From positions 11,098,001-11,162,000 of the forward strand of contig NZ_CP073318.1 of NCBI RefSeq assembly GCF_018263855.1: a stretch of 64,000 bases of DNA, in the 5' to 3' direction. Under the pieces are notes generated by a model that was not told the DNA's origin, did not search any database, and saw nothing but the letters and a program-made list of their open reading frames with translations. Below, in pieces: positions 48,765 through 58,118 of the stretch (its first letter is position 1; every line of letters begins with the position of its first letter). The DNA comes from Kutzneria sp. CA-103260 (lineage in GTDB: Bacteria > Actinomycetota > Actinomycetes > Mycobacteriales > Pseudonocardiaceae). The translations under genes were made by a program, and so were the position numbers.

Positions 48765-50321
48765 GTGACGACACTCCTGCCGGTGAATCGTTACCGGATC
48801 GCCGTTACCGCCGGCGCAGTCGCGCTGAGCCTGCTCGCCACGGGCGTCGCGGACGCCAGCACCGACCCCGGCTACCGCACACATCGCGGCCAGCCCCTGA
48901 CCGTGACCGCGAGACAGACGGTCGTGTCGCACACCGCCCCGGCGCACGGAACCGTCACCCGTAACCAGGACGGCTCGCTGCGCTACACCCCGGCCGCCGA
49001 CTTCACCGGCACGGATTCCTTCACCTACACCGAAACCGACGCGGTACGGCTGTACACCACGAACCTGAAGCCGTTAGCCGTCATCGGCGGCGTGCCGGTC
49101 ACGGCCGGCGGCTACGGCTCGTCGCTGGCCCCGGTCCCGGGCAGCTGCGACGAGTACTACGGCCTGACCGACCGCGGCCCGAACGTGGACGGCCCGAACG
49201 GCGTGAAGGTCGAGCCGCTGCCGAACTTCGACCCGGCCATCGGCAAGTTCCGCCTGGTGAACGGGAAAGCGGTGCTGGAGCGCACGATTCCGTTGCGGGC
49301 CAAGGACGGCACGCCCTACTCGGGTCGGGTCAACAGCCAGGCTGGCACCGGCGAGACGATCGTCGACCTGAACGGCAACCCCCTGCTGGCCGACCCCGAC
49401 GGCTACGACTCGGAGGGCCTGGTCGCGCTGCCCGACGGCACCTTCTGGGTGTCCGACGAGTACGGCCCGTTCATCACCCACTTCGACCGCAACGGCCGTG
49501 CGCTGCAACGGTTGTCGCCGTTCGACGGCTCGCTGCCGGCCGAGCTGGCCAACCGGGTGCCGAACAAGGGCATGGAGGGCCTGACCGTCACGCCGGACGG
49601 CCGGACCCTGGTCGGCATGATGCAGTCCGCGCTCCAGCAGCCGGATCTGACCAAGAAGCCCGGCAACGTGACCACGCTGCGCATCGTCACCTACGACCTG
49701 CGCACGCACGCCACGCACGAGTACCTGTACCTGCTCGACGACCCGAAGACCAACAGCGGCGCGGTCAGCGAGATCACCGCGCTGTCCAACACCACGTTCC
49801 TGGTCGACGAGCGGGACGGCAAGCCGGAGCCGGGCGCGTACAAGAAGCTGTTCAAGATCGACCTGGCCGGCGCGACCGACGTCGGCCCGCGGGCGGGCGG
49901 CTACGACGGGGCCAAGGGCGGCCTGCTGGTCGGCCCGAACAAGGCCACCATTGACGCCTACGTCGGCACCGACGACACCAAGACCGCCACCGCGGACCTG
50001 GCCAAGGTGGGTATCACGCCGGTGGGCAAGACGCTGGGCGTCGACCTCGGCGGCCTGCTGACCGGCCTCGACCCGACCGGCGGCTTCTTCGGCCACGACA
50101 AGATCGAGGGCGTCGCCACCACCGACCACGGCCGCACGATCGTCGTCAGCAATGACAGCGACTTCGGCATCGACAGCGTCACCAACACCGCGCCGCCGTT
50201 CCAGCTGCACGCCAAGACGACCCCGGCCGGCACCCAGGACGACGGCGAGTATCTGGCCATCGACACCCGCAAGCTGCCGGCGCAGACGAGGACCGTCACC
50301 GTGACCGTTCAGGTGCGCTGA
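48765..50321 (+). CDS. Secreted phytase-like/esterase-like protein
   Basis: A 518-residue protein from GTG 48765. The signal peptide YRIAVTAGAVALSLLATGVADA is followed by a cadherin/Big-like module (GQPLTVTARQTVVSHTAPAHGTVTRNQDGSLRYTPAADFTGTDSFTYTETD). The large domain is the 'esterase-like activity of phytase' beta-propeller: YDSEGLVALPDGTFWVSDEYGPFITHFDRNG, NKGMEGLTVTPDGRTLVGMMQS and HDKIEGVATTDHGRTIVVSNDSDF. It probably acts extracellularly on organic phosphate; bona fide catalysis is unproven for this family. Confidence 0.85.
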   Translation: MTTLLPVNRYRIAVTAGAVALSLLATGVADASTDPGYRTHRGQPLTVTARQTVVSHTAPAHGTVTRNQDGSLRYTPAADFTGTDSFTYTETDAVRLYTTNLKPLAVIGGVPVTAGGYGSSLAPVPGSCDEYYGLTDRGPNVDGPNGVKVEPLPNFDPAIGKFRLVNGKAVLERTIPLRAKDGTPYSGRVNSQAGTGETIVDLNGNPLLADPDGYDSEGLVALPDGTFWVSDEYGPFITHFDRNGRALQRLSPFDGSLPAELANRVPNKGMEGLTVTPDGRTLVGMMQSALQQPDLTKKPGNVTTLRIVTYDLRTHATHEYLYLLDDPKTNSGAVSEITALSNTTFLVDERDGKPEPGAYKKLFKIDLAGATDVGPRAGGYDGAKGGLLVGPNKATIDAYVGTDDTKTATADLAKVGITPVGKTLGVDLGGLLTGLDPTGGFFGHDKIEGVATTDHGRTIVVSNDSDFGIDSVTNTAPPFQLHAKTTPAGTQDDGEYLAIDTRKLPAQTRTVTVTVQVR

Positions 50322-50326
50322 GGCCG

Positions 50327-50359
50327 CCGCCGCTGCCCGATCGCCTCGGGCAGCGGCGG
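50327..50359. terminator. Terminator after the phytase-like gene
   Basis: CCGCCGCTGCCCGA pairs perfectly with TCGGGCAGCGGCGG around a 5-nt loop, starting 6 bp after the stop. Confidence 0.85.
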
Positions 50360-50431
50360 TTCCGGTCAGCTTGTGGCCGGAAGCGTGGCATGGCAACGGT
50401 TTTCTGGTTCGCGCCGCTTAGGGTCGCGGCC

Positions 50432-52000
50432 ATGAGACGAAGAGCAGGCGTGATCGCCGCCCTCGTGCCGCTCGCGCTGCTGGTGCCGCTGCCGGCCGCC
50501 GCCAGCACCGGCACCTGCGCCAGCCTTCCCGTCGCGGCGCCGGCTGGCGCCACGGTCGAGTCGGTCACCGCCGTGCACAGGCCCGGCGGCACCGTCACCT
50601 TCCCCGACGGCCCGCTCGGCCCGGTTCCGCCGGTCAGCGACGTGCCGTCCTACTGCGAATTCACCGTGACGGTCAGCCATCCCGGCGCTGGCGACCACGT
50701 GCACACCACCGTCGACCTGCCCGACAACGGGTGGAACGGTCGGTTCGAAGCCCTCGGCGGCAGCGCCTACGCGGCCGGTGACTTCGCCGGTGATTCCCTT
50801 GTGCGGGCGGTGAAAGACGGCTACGCCACCGGTACCACCGACGCCGGTCTGCCGGGCAATCCCCTGGACGCCAGCTGGGGCCTCAAGACCGACGGCACGA
50901 TCGACCAAGGCCTGCTGACCGACTTCGCCTACCGGTCCGAGCACGACCTGGCCGTGGTCGGAAAGGACGTAACCGCAAGGTTCTACGGCCACGCGGCGTC
51001 CTATTCGTACTGGAACGGCTGTTCCACCGGCGGTCGCCAGGGCTACGCCGAGGCGCAGCGCTACCCCGATGACTTCGACGGCATCCTGGCCAGCGCGCCG
51101 GCCGTCCACTGGGGACAGTTCGCCGTCGCGACGCTGTGGCCGGCGGTGGTGATGAACCAGGAACACGACATCCTGCCCTCGTGTGAGCTGGACGCGTTCA
51201 CCAAGGCCGCCACCGACCAGTGCGCCGGCCCGGACGGCCTGATCGACCAGCCCGAGCTGTGCGGCTTCGACCCGCGAAAGCTGGTCGGCCAGCGCATCAC
51301 CTGTGACGGCAAGGAGATCACCATCTCCGCCCGGGACGCCGACGTCGTGCGCAAGATATGGGACGGCCCGACCGACGAGCACGGCCACCGGCTGTGGGGC
51401 GGTCTGCCCAAGGGGGCCAGCTTCGCCGGCATCGCCGGCACCCAGGTCGCCCCCGACGGCTCGCTCACCGCGCCCGGCTTCATCGTCGCCGCCGACTGGG
51501 TGCAGACGTTCCTGTTGCACCAGAAGACGTTCGACGTCTCCACCATCACCTACGCCCGGTTCGCCGCCCTGTTCCGGCAGTCCGTGGCCCAGTACGACAA
51601 CGTCATCGGCACCGCCGATCCCGACCTGTCCGGCTTCCGGGCCGCCGGCGGCAAGCTGATCACCACTGTCGGCACCGCCGACCAGCTCATCCCGACCAAC
51701 GGCCTGTTCGACTACCGCCGCCAGGTCGACCGGATTTTCGGCGGCACGCAACGGGTTGACGCGTTCTACCGGCTGTTCGTCGTGCCCGGCGGCTTCCACT
51801 GCGTCGGCGGCGCCGGGGCTCTCCCCACCGATCCGCTGGGCGCCCTGGTGAACTGGGTCGAGCACGGCAAGGCCCCCGACACGCTGCCCGCCGCCAACGC
51901 GACCGGCGCCGTGACCCGGGACATCTGCCGCTACCCCAAGGTGTCCCGCTACCTCGGCCACGGCGACCCTGCCACCGCCAGCAGCTACCGCTGCGTGTGA
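50432..52000 (+). CDS. Secreted tannase/feruloyl esterase-family protein
   Basis: About 522 residues from ATG 50432 with a signal peptide (RRRAGVIAALVPLALLVPLPAAAS). The alpha/beta-hydrolase elements are WNGCSTGGRQGYAEAQRYP (nucleophile Ser preceded by Cys), VGTADQLIPTNGLFDYRR (acid Asp) and VPGGFHCVGG (His followed by Cys). The CS-D-HC arrangement, in which a disulphide joins the residues next to Ser and His, is the mark of the tannase/FaeB family. It hydrolyses feruloyl or galloyl esters of plant material outside the cell. Confidence 0.9.
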   Translation: MRRRAGVIAALVPLALLVPLPAAASTGTCASLPVAAPAGATVESVTAVHRPGGTVTFPDGPLGPVPPVSDVPSYCEFTVTVSHPGAGDHVHTTVDLPDNGWNGRFEALGGSAYAAGDFAGDSLVRAVKDGYATGTTDAGLPGNPLDASWGLKTDGTIDQGLLTDFAYRSEHDLAVVGKDVTARFYGHAASYSYWNGCSTGGRQGYAEAQRYPDDFDGILASAPAVHWGQFAVATLWPAVVMNQEHDILPSCELDAFTKAATDQCAGPDGLIDQPELCGFDPRKLVGQRITCDGKEITISARDADVVRKIWDGPTDEHGHRLWGGLPKGASFAGIAGTQVAPDGSLTAPGFIVAADWVQTFLLHQKTFDVSTITYARFAALFRQSVAQYDNVIGTADPDLSGFRAAGGKLITTVGTADQLIPTNGLFDYRRQVDRIFGGTQRVDAFYRLFVVPGGFHCVGGAGALPTDPLGALVNWVEHGKAPDTLPAANATGAVTRDICRYPKVSRYLGHGDPATASSYRCV

Positions 52001-52003
52001 CCA

Positions 52004-52040
52004 ACGCCGGCCGCGTCGTCCCCTCCGACGCGGCCGGCGT
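52004..52040. terminator. Bidirectional terminator between tannase and DUF5984 genes
   Basis: ACGCCGGCCGCGTCG (52004-52018) pairs perfectly with CGACGCGGCCGGCGT (52026-52040), between convergent stops. Confidence 0.85.
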
Positions 52041-52049
52041 TTCGCCTTG

Positions 52050-52544
52050 TCAGGGCAGGGCTTTTGCCACCCAGCGGGCCCGCTGTTCATGCTCGGCAAG
52101 CAGTTTCGGATCGCCGCCGAGCCGTTCGGCCATGGCGGCGACGAACTCCCGGTCCAACTCCGCCAGCGCCGCGAGCCACTGTTTCATCGGCACGGTCGCG
52201 ACGACGGTGATGTCGTCGATCCGGTCGTGGTAGTGGATCTTGATCCGGTTCTTGGTGCGGCGCAGCGAGAATTCCGGGTTGTGGCGATCGCCGGGGTAGC
52301 CGAGGTAGAACTGGTGCGTCCGGCCGGCGAACAGCGCCAGGGTGGTCTCGACCAGGTCCTCCCAGAATCGGCAGACGTAGTAGTCGATGAACGGCCCGCC
52401 GTCGCGACCGCAGAGCAGCCGGTGGCCGTCGAGCTCGATCCAGTACGTGCCGTCGGACAGCCCGAACCAGTGCGGCCAGTACTCGCTCGACCAGGGCGTG
52501 ACCTGGTCGAGCGGGGTGAGCCGGAACCGGAACCGCAGGGGCAC
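52050..52544 (-). CDS. DUF5984-type protein
   Basis: A 164-residue soluble protein. Its N-terminus MPLRFRFRLTPLDQVTPWSSE..PHWFGLSDGTYWIELDGHRLL fits the DUF5984 pattern of 'F.F.L.P...v.PWg....L.WF.LT.G.Y.i..g...L'. The remainder is mixed alpha/beta, with aromatic-rich IDYYVCRFWEDLVE. The function is unknown. It follows a 63-residue winged-helix gene by 9 nt on the same strand. Confidence 0.7.
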   Translation of the reverse strand: MPLRFRFRLTPLDQVTPWSSEYWPHWFGLSDGTYWIELDGHRLLCGRDGGPFIDYYVCRFWEDLVETTLALFAGRTHQFYLGYPGDRHNPEFSLRRTKNRIKIHYHDRIDDITVVATVPMKQWLAALAELDREFVAAMAERLGGDPKLLAEHEQRARWVAKALP

Positions 52545-52553
52545 GCCGAGCCG

Positions 52554-52745
52554 TCAGCCGTGCGCCGCCACGCGGTATCGCATACCGTCGCGGTCGAACA
52601 GGCCCAGGGTCACCAGCTGGTTGAGCAGCTCCCGCAGCAGCGCCGGGGACGAGGAGGTCTGCCGGGCCAGGTCGCCGGCGCTGGTCCAGTCGGCGGCCCG
52701 CTCGGTCAGGCCGAGGGCCGTGATCACATCGGTCAGCTCGCGCAC
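52554..52745 (-). CDS. Small winged-helix protein resembling an O-methyltransferase dimerisation domain
   Basis: About 63 residues from GTG 52745 (VRELTDVITALGLTERAADWTSAGDLARQ...). The pattern of helix, 'T-A-G-D-L-A-x-x-T-x-x-x-x-x-L-L-R-x-L-L-x-x-L-V-x-L-G-L-F' and a final beta hairpin (DRDGMRYRVAAHG) matches the N-terminal winged-helix dimerisation domain of plant-type O-methyltransferases. No methyltransferase domain follows; the stop is real. It is either a stand-alone DNA-binding-like protein or the remnant of a truncated enzyme. It is probably co-transcribed with the DUF5984 gene. The 227-bp upstream region to 52972 is G+C-rich with no recognised feature. Confidence 0.5.
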   Translation of the reverse strand: MRELTDVITALGLTERAADWTSAGDLARQTSSSPALLRELLNQLVTLGLFDRDGMRYRVAAHG

Positions 52746-52972
52746 GGGCCGGAAACCTAGCAGGCCCGGTCCGCAGCCCGGTCGCCGACGGCCGAAGCGC
52801 CTCGTGTCACGACTTCCGGGCCCGCTCGCGGGCTCCACAAAGGACAGGCGTCGCCCGATCATCCTATGATCCCGCAACCAGCAGCCGGTGCCGCCCGCGT
52901 TTCCCCTCTGAACGCGGCCGCCACCGGCGTGCTGTCTCATCGCGTGCGCGGACCATGCTGCCCGGCCGGCCT

Positions 52973-55777
52973 TCAGTGAAGCTTCGCCAAACCTTCAATC
53001 GGCGTCCGGGCCGAGGCCACCGCCGTTCGCCGCTCGAATCCCCTCAGCTGACGCCGTATCCGCGTCGCGTCCGAGGTGCGGTGCTGTGCCTCGAACAGCG
53101 CCAGCGCCCGCCGCCAGATGGCGTCGGCCTCGGCGCCCTGCCCGAGCGAGCACAGCGAGCGGCCCAGGATGTCGAAGGTGTTGGCCAGTTCGTACACGTG
53201 ACCGAGCTGGCTGAACAGCGTCGCGGCTTGCCGGTAGTGCGCCACCGCCTCGTTGTGCCGGCCGAGGTTGTGCGCGATGAAACCGAGGCTGTCCAAGGTG
53301 TCCGCCTCGACTTCCCGGTTTCCTTCGCGCCGGCACGCGGTCAGGGCGGCCTCGCAGTACTCGAGTGCCTGCTCGAACTGCCCGCTGCGGGCCTTGTACC
53401 AGCCGACGAGGTTGAGCGAGTTGGCGTCCACCGCGGCCTGGGGAAGCAGGCGAAGCGCGCGCTCCGCGTGCAGCAGCGCCTCCGCGTCGCGACCCTGACG
53501 TGCGCAGACCCAGGCGAACGACTGGTGGTTGACGGACAGGTCGGCCGGGTCGCCGGCGCGTTCGGCCACGTCGACGGCCTGCCGTAGCTGTTCCACCGCC
53601 GGTTCGTGTTCGTTGGCGCGCGCGAACGCCAAGCCGAGTCGCCGGTGTGCCTGGCTGAGCATGCTGAGGTCGCCGAGCGCCCGTGCGGCGGCCAGCGCGA
53701 CACGCCAGGTTTCGAGGTTGTCGGCCACATGCCCGCGTCGCCACTGGAACGTGCCCAGCGACCAGGCCAACCGCCACGTCCTGGCGTGATCGCCGGCGCG
53801 GGCCAGCGTCGCGAGCATGGCGAGCGCGGCGGGGTGCTCGGTTTCCAACCAGGCCAGCGCTTCGGTGACGTCGCGATGCCGCTCGGGCGTGCAGGACGGT
53901 GGCGGCGCGGGCAGTTCGATCGCCGGCCGGTCCGGATCCAGCAGCCTTTCCCCCGCGTAGGCGGTGTGGATGTAGAAGTCGCTGAGTCGCTGCGACGCCT
54001 GTGTCCGCTGGACCTGGTCGAGGTGTCGACGCGCCTGCTCGGCGGCGTACAAGGTGATCAGGTCGTGCATCCGGTAACGGCCGGGCAGATGTTGCTGCAC
54101 CAGATGGGCGGCCTCCAGTTCACGCAGTCCGCTCGCGGCCGCCGTGCCGGGCAGTCCGAACAGACTCGCCGCCGCCGACACGCTGATGTCCGGCCCGGGC
54201 ACGAGTCCCAACTGGCAGAACATCAGCGCGACGCCGTCACTGAGCGCGTTGTACGACGCGGTGAACGCCGCACGCAGGTTGGCCGTGAGCTCGCCGACGT
54301 CCAGGGCGTCCAGCCGGGCCGAGGCCGGGGCCATCTCGTCCGCGACCGCGGCCAGGCCGAAGTCGGGGTGGCTGGCCGCGCGGGCGGCGACGATGCCCAG
54401 CGCCAGCGGGAGCCCGGCGCAGTGCCGGACCAGTTCGTCGACCGCGGCGGGTTCGGCGGCGACCTTGTCCTGCCCGAGCCGGCAGGTGAGCAGCGCTCGG
54501 GCGTCCCCTGGGTCGAACCCGCCGAGGGCGAGCGGCTGCGCCCCGTGCGCGGCGACGAGACCGCCGAGCCGATGACGGCTCGTCACCAACACCGTGCAGG
54601 AGGTGCCACCGGGCAGCAGCGGCGCCACCTGGGCGGTGTCCCGGGCGTTGTCGAGCACGATCAACATCCGCCGGTCGGCGACCAGCCCGCGGTACATGCC
54701 GAGTTGGGAGTCCACGTCGGCGGGTATCGCCCCGGCGACCACACCGAGCGCGTCGAGGAAGCGGCGCACCGCGGCCGCGGTCGACACCGGCTCGCCCGTC
54801 CCGTCGAAGCCGCCGAGGTTGACGAACAGTTGGCCGTCGGGGTAGCGGTGCAGGTTTCGGTACGCCCACTGCAGTGCGAGATAGGTCTTTCCGATGCCGC
54901 CCATGCCGCCGATCGTCGAGATCACCACGGTCGACCCGGCGACGATGGCCTGGTCCAGCTGGGCCAGTTCACCGGTACGCCCGATGAACCAGCGCGGCGG
55001 CGCGGGCAGTTGACGCGGAACCGCGTTCGTTGTCACGGGTGCGCCGGCCGGCTCGGCGGCGAGGACCACGAGGTGAGCCTCACGCAGTTGTCGTCCGGGA
55101 TCGATGCCGAGTTCGTCGGCGAGCCGCTTACGGGTCAGCTCATAGCGTTCGAGAGCGTCGGCCTGGCGACCGCTCTGGTGCAGGGCGAGCATCAGCAGCC
55201 CGGCCAGCCGCTCGTCCAGCGGATGTCCCATCGCCAGCGTGGACAGTGCCGGCAACAGTTCGGCATGCCGACCGCAGCGCAACGCGACTTCGGCATGGTC
55301 GAGTTGGACCGCCAGCCGCTCCGTGGCCAACTCGCCGCGAAGCGCCACGAACCACGGCGTGTCCAGATCCGCGACGGCCTCGCCGTACCACAGGCCGAGC
55401 GCCTGGTCGTACAGCGCGAGGGACTCCTCGTCCGACTCGGCGCACCGCGCCCCGGCCACGAGGGTGCGGAACCGGTGCAGGTCCACCGCGCCGTCGTCCA
55501 CGGTGAGGACGTAGCCGCCGGATCGCCGCTCGATCGTCACGCCCACGTCTTCGAATATCCGTCGCAGCCGCGAAAGATAGCCGTAGAGCACCTTGCGGCC
55601 GCCGCTCGGCAGCCGCTCCGCCCACACCCGGTCGGCCAGCTGGTCGAGCGAGGTCGGGTTGCCCGCTCCGACTGCGAGCGCCACCAGCACGCACCGCTGC
55701 CGCGCGGGTCCGAGGTCGAGCGTCCGGCCGTTGGCCGTTGCTTCGACGGCGCCGAGCAACCGCAGCTCGACTGCCAT
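52973..55777 (-). CDS. AfsR/SARP-type regulator with NB-ARC ATPase and TPR repeats
   Basis: A 934-residue protein from ATG 55777. The N-terminal OmpR-like DNA-binding domain (about 1-90) ends in the bacterial transcriptional activation domain (about 95-240: LHRFRTLVAGARCAE... YGEAVADLDTPWF). An NB-ARC ATPase follows at about 270-600: ISTIGGMGGIGKTYLALQ is the P-loop, MLIVLDNARD Walker B, VLVTSRHRL the sensor and LPLALGIVAARA the GLPL motif. The C-terminal ~300 residues are TPR-like repeats. This is the AfsR architecture of pleiotropic activators of secondary metabolism. No biosynthetic cluster is in the window. Confidence 0.93.
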   Translation of the reverse strand: MAVELRLLGAVEATANGRTLDLGPARQRCVLVALAVGAGNPTSLDQLADRVWAERLPSGGRKVLYGYLSRLRRIFEDVGVTIERRSGGYVLTVDDGAVDLHRFRTLVAGARCAESDEESLALYDQALGLWYGEAVADLDTPWFVALRGELATERLAVQLDHAEVALRCGRHAELLPALSTLAMGHPLDERLAGLLMLALHQSGRQADALERYELTRKRLADELGIDPGRQLREAHLVVLAAEPAGAPVTTNAVPRQLPAPPRWFIGRTGELAQLDQAIVAGSTVVISTIGGMGGIGKTYLALQWAYRNLHRYPDGQLFVNLGGFDGTGEPVSTAAAVRRFLDALGVVAGAIPADVDSQLGMYRGLVADRRMLIVLDNARDTAQVAPLLPGGTSCTVLVTSRHRLGGLVAAHGAQPLALGGFDPGDARALLTCRLGQDKVAAEPAAVDELVRHCAGLPLALGIVAARAASHPDFGLAAVADEMAPASARLDALDVGELTANLRAAFTASYNALSDGVALMFCQLGLVPGPDISVSAAASLFGLPGTAAASGLRELEAAHLVQQHLPGRYRMHDLITLYAAEQARRHLDQVQRTQASQRLSDFYIHTAYAGERLLDPDRPAIELPAPPPSCTPERHRDVTEALAWLETEHPAALAMLATLARAGDHARTWRLAWSLGTFQWRRGHVADNLETWRVALAAARALGDLSMLSQAHRRLGLAFARANEHEPAVEQLRQAVDVAERAGDPADLSVNHQSFAWVCARQGRDAEALLHAERALRLLPQAAVDANSLNLVGWYKARSGQFEQALEYCEAALTACRREGNREVEADTLDSLGFIAHNLGRHNEAVAHYRQAATLFSQLGHVYELANTFDILGRSLCSLGQGAEADAIWRRALALFEAQHRTSDATRIRRQLRGFERRTAVASARTPIEGLAKLH

Positions 55778-55889
55778 GTGTGGCCCCCAATCGCAACCTG
55801 TTGCGCCCATCGTCGCGCACCATGGCCTGGGGAATCCAGATTTGCCGAAGAATCCTCGAAGCAGGAGACCTGGCAGGTCCCGGACCTCG

Positions 55890-56852
55890 TCACTGATGGA
55901 CCCACTGCCGGTAGGAGTCCAGGTCGACGTTGCTGCCGCAGATGACGGAGACGACGTGGCGGCCGGCGAACCGGTCGCGGTCCTCCAGGACGGCGGCGAC
56001 GCCGAGGGCGGCCGAGGGCTCGACGACCAGGCCGGTCTGTTCCAGGAGCAGCCGCATGCCGGCCATGATCGACGACTCGCGGACCAGGACGGCGTCGTCG
56101 GCCACGGCCAGCAGGTCGTCCAGGACCTCGGGGATCGGACGTCGGCCGGCGACGCCGTCGGCGATGGTGTCCGTCGACTCGGTGGTGATGACCCGCCGCG
56201 AGTGCCAGGAGCGGGTCATCGCCGGCGCACCCGAGGGTTGCACGCAGATCACCTCGACCTGGGGCGCCAAGGTCTTGAGGACGTAACCCATGCCGGTGGC
56301 CATCGCCCCGCCGCCCAGCGCGATCAGCACCGTGTCGAACGGGACTTCCTTGTCCACCAACTCAAGGCCGATCGTGGCGGCCCCCTCGCAGGTCTCGATG
56401 TCCAGGCTGTCCTCAAGAAGTCGGATGCCGCGTTCCCGCGAGATGTCCACCGCCCGCTCGCGGGCCATGTCGAAGTCGCCGTCCACCAGCTCCAACTCCG
56501 CGCCCAGCGCACGGATCCGGTCGAGCTTGGCCGCGGGCGCTTGCCGCGAGGCCACGACCGTAACGTGCAGACCCCGCCGCTGGCCGGACCAAGCCAGGGC
56601 CTGGCCCAGATTGCCGGCGCTGGCGCAGACAACGGCCGTCCGTCCGGCCGAGGCCAGTAGGCTGGCGACGAGTTCGGTGCCCCTGGCCTTGAAGCTGCGG
56701 ACCGGGTTCGCCGTCTCGACCTTGACGCTCACGGCGCAGCCGAGCCGGCGTCCCAGCGCGTCGCACCGGTACATCGGGGTGTTCAGGAACATCGGGTCGA
56801 TCACCCGGCGTGCGGCGTGGATCCGGTCGAGATCGAGGCGCGTGGTGGGCAC
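55890..56852 (-). CDS. PLP-dependent threonine/serine dehydratase-family enzyme
   Basis: About 320 residues, fold type II. The Schiff-base Lys lies in NPVRSFKARGTE (about 50). The PLP-phosphate-binding glycine loop is LIALGGGAMATGMGY. The N-binding SAGN motif is CASAGNLGQALAW. It probably deaminates serine/threonine or catalyses a related beta-elimination; 3-hydroxyaspartate or diaminopropionate enzymes share this fold. The ORF's upstream codon (56873) is TTG, so GTG 56852 is preferred. Downstream it faces the SARP gene without an obvious terminator. Confidence 0.85.
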   Translation of the reverse strand: MPTTRLDLDRIHAARRVIDPMFLNTPMYRCDALGRRLGCAVSVKVETANPVRSFKARGTELVASLLASAGRTAVVCASAGNLGQALAWSGQRRGLHVTVVASRQAPAAKLDRIRALGAELELVDGDFDMARERAVDISRERGIRLLEDSLDIETCEGAATIGLELVDKEVPFDTVLIALGGGAMATGMGYVLKTLAPQVEVICVQPSGAPAMTRSWHSRRVITTESTDTIADGVAGRRPIPEVLDDLLAVADDAVLVRESSIMAGMRLLLEQTGLVVEPSAALGVAAVLEDRDRFAGRHVVSVICGSNVDLDSYRQWVHQ

Positions 56853-56945
56853 AGCGCGACCATAGTCGGCCAAGTGAAACCCGTGGGTTGCACTTCCGAG
56901 CGGTTAGGTGCAACCTGGGGGTAGCACATGAGGAGGAGAGAACAC

Positions 56946-57341
56946 GTGGACGACATCGAGCGCGAGATCGCCATCAACGCCCCGGTGGCCAAGGTGTGGG
57001 CGCTGGTCAGCGAGGCCGGCTGGTGGATCGGCGACGGCGATCGCAGCAAGCAGACCCGCAGCCGCGAGGCCGAGGACATTGACGTCGTGACAGACCCCAA
57101 GTACGGCAGCTTTCGCATTCGCACGGAAAAGGCCGAACCGCACAGTTACGTCGCGTACCGTTGGTTGGACGACGGCGACGAGCGTGCGACGACGCTCGTG
57201 GAGTTCTGGCTGTCCGAGTCCGACGGCGTGACCACGCTGAAGGTCCTCGAGAGCGGCTTCGTCTCGGCCGAGCACCGGGAGGGGAACGTCAAGGGATGGC
57301 GCATGCAACTGGACTTCGCCAAGGCCGAATGTGAGCGTTGA
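56946..57341 (+). CDS. SRPBCC-family (AHSA1-like) protein
   Basis: About 131 residues from GTG 56946, with a strong AGGAGGAG site 7 nt upstream; ATG 56928 overlaps that site. The fold pattern is IEREIAINAPVAKVWALVSEAGWWIG...HSYVAYRWLDD...TLVEFWLSESDGVTTLKVLESGF, typical of AHSA1/START-like ligand-binding proteins. It overlaps the ArsR gene by 11 nt. AHSA1-ArsR pairs are common in actinomycetes; the protein's ligand is unknown. Confidence 0.85.
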   Translation: MDDIEREIAINAPVAKVWALVSEAGWWIGDGDRSKQTRSREAEDIDVVTDPKYGSFRIRTEKAEPHSYVAYRWLDDGDERATTLVEFWLSESDGVTTLKVLESGFVSAEHREGNVKGWRMQLDFAKAECER

Positions 57342-57648
57342 CGCCGTGCTCGTCGCGCTGGCCGACCCGACCCGCCGCCAGCTGCTGGACGTGCTGGCCG
57401 AGCTCGGGCAGGCCAGCGCGACCACACTCGGCGCGCGGCTGCCGGTCAGCCGGCAGGCCGTGACGAAGCACCTGCTGGTGCTGGAGCAGGCCGGCCTGGT
57501 CAGCGGCTGGCGCGACGGCCGCCAGGTGCTCTACCAGGTGGAGCCCGGCCCGCTTGAGGCCGCTTCCCGTTACCTGGCCGGCCTCGCCTCGGTCTGGGAC
57601 CGCCGGCTCCTCGGCCTCAAGCGCCTGGCTGAGACCGAGTCCACGTAG
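57331..57648 (+). CDS. ArsR-family regulator
   Basis: A 105-residue winged helix from GTG 57331. The core is DAVLVALADPTRRQLLDVLAELGQASATTLGARLPVSRQAVTKHLLVLEQAGLVSGWRDGRQVLYQVEPGPL. No metal-binding Cys motif (ELCVCD) is present, so it is of the non-metal ArsR type. It is co-transcribed with the AHSA1-like gene and probably regulates it. It overlaps the convergent hxlR gene by 32 nt. Confidence 0.88.
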   Translation: MSVDAVLVALADPTRRQLLDVLAELGQASATTLGARLPVSRQAVTKHLLVLEQAGLVSGWRDGRQVLYQVEPGPLEAASRYLAGLASVWDRRLLGLKRLAETEST

Positions 57649-58024
57649 CGGGCTGGTCCGTGTCGCGTGGCGGCAGTCGCCGGGTGATCCGGCCGAACAG
57701 GTCGGCCAGCGGCTCGCCGACGTCCCGGCCGAACTCGGTCAACCCGTAGGTGACCTGAGGTGGCGTCGTCGGCTCGACCCGCCGCCAGACCAGGTCGTCC
57801 TGGACCAGCGCGCGCAGCGTCTGGGCGAGCATCTTCTCGCTGATGCCGTGAATGCTCTCGCGCAGCTCGTAGAACCGGAGATCGTTGCTCTGCAACGAGA
57901 TCAGCACCCAGATGCCCCACCGGCTGGTCACGTGGTCGACCACGTCGCGCGCGGGGCAGTCGGTGTGAAACACCTCATACCGCGCCCCGACCTCGGCTCG
58001 TGTGAACTGCACGCCTCCCGTCAC
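57617..58024 (-). CDS. HxlR-family regulator
   Basis: A 135-residue protein. The HxlR core is CPARDVVDHVTSRWGIWVLISLQSNDLRFYELRESIHGISEKMLAQTLRALVQDDLVWRRVEPTTPPQVTYGLTEFG, with the conserved N-terminal Cys that senses electrophiles in several members. It is divergent from the NmrA-like gene across a 94-bp spacer with an inverted repeat. Confidence 0.9.
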   Translation of the reverse strand: MTGGVQFTRAEVGARYEVFHTDCPARDVVDHVTSRWGIWVLISLQSNDLRFYELRESIHGISEKMLAQTLRALVQDDLVWRRVEPTTPPQVTYGLTEFGRDVGEPLADLFGRITRRLPPRDTDQPATWTRSQPGA

Positions 58025-58034
58025 GTACTGAGCT

Positions 58035-58046
58035 TACCTCCAGGTA
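58035..58046. promoter_or_regulatory. Candidate HxlR operator
   Basis: TACCT-CC-AGGTA is a perfect inverted repeat, 10 nt upstream of the hxlR start and 73 nt before the divergent NmrA-like gene. Another TTACC lies at 58052-58056. It fits the usual layout of HxlR controlling a divergent oxidoreductase. Confidence 0.45.
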
Positions 58047-58118
58047 TGTCCTTACCAAGAGTTAGCCCGGTCTCCTAGCGTCCTGACCACGGAGAACGTT
58101 CGGACGAAGGAGCTGTTC

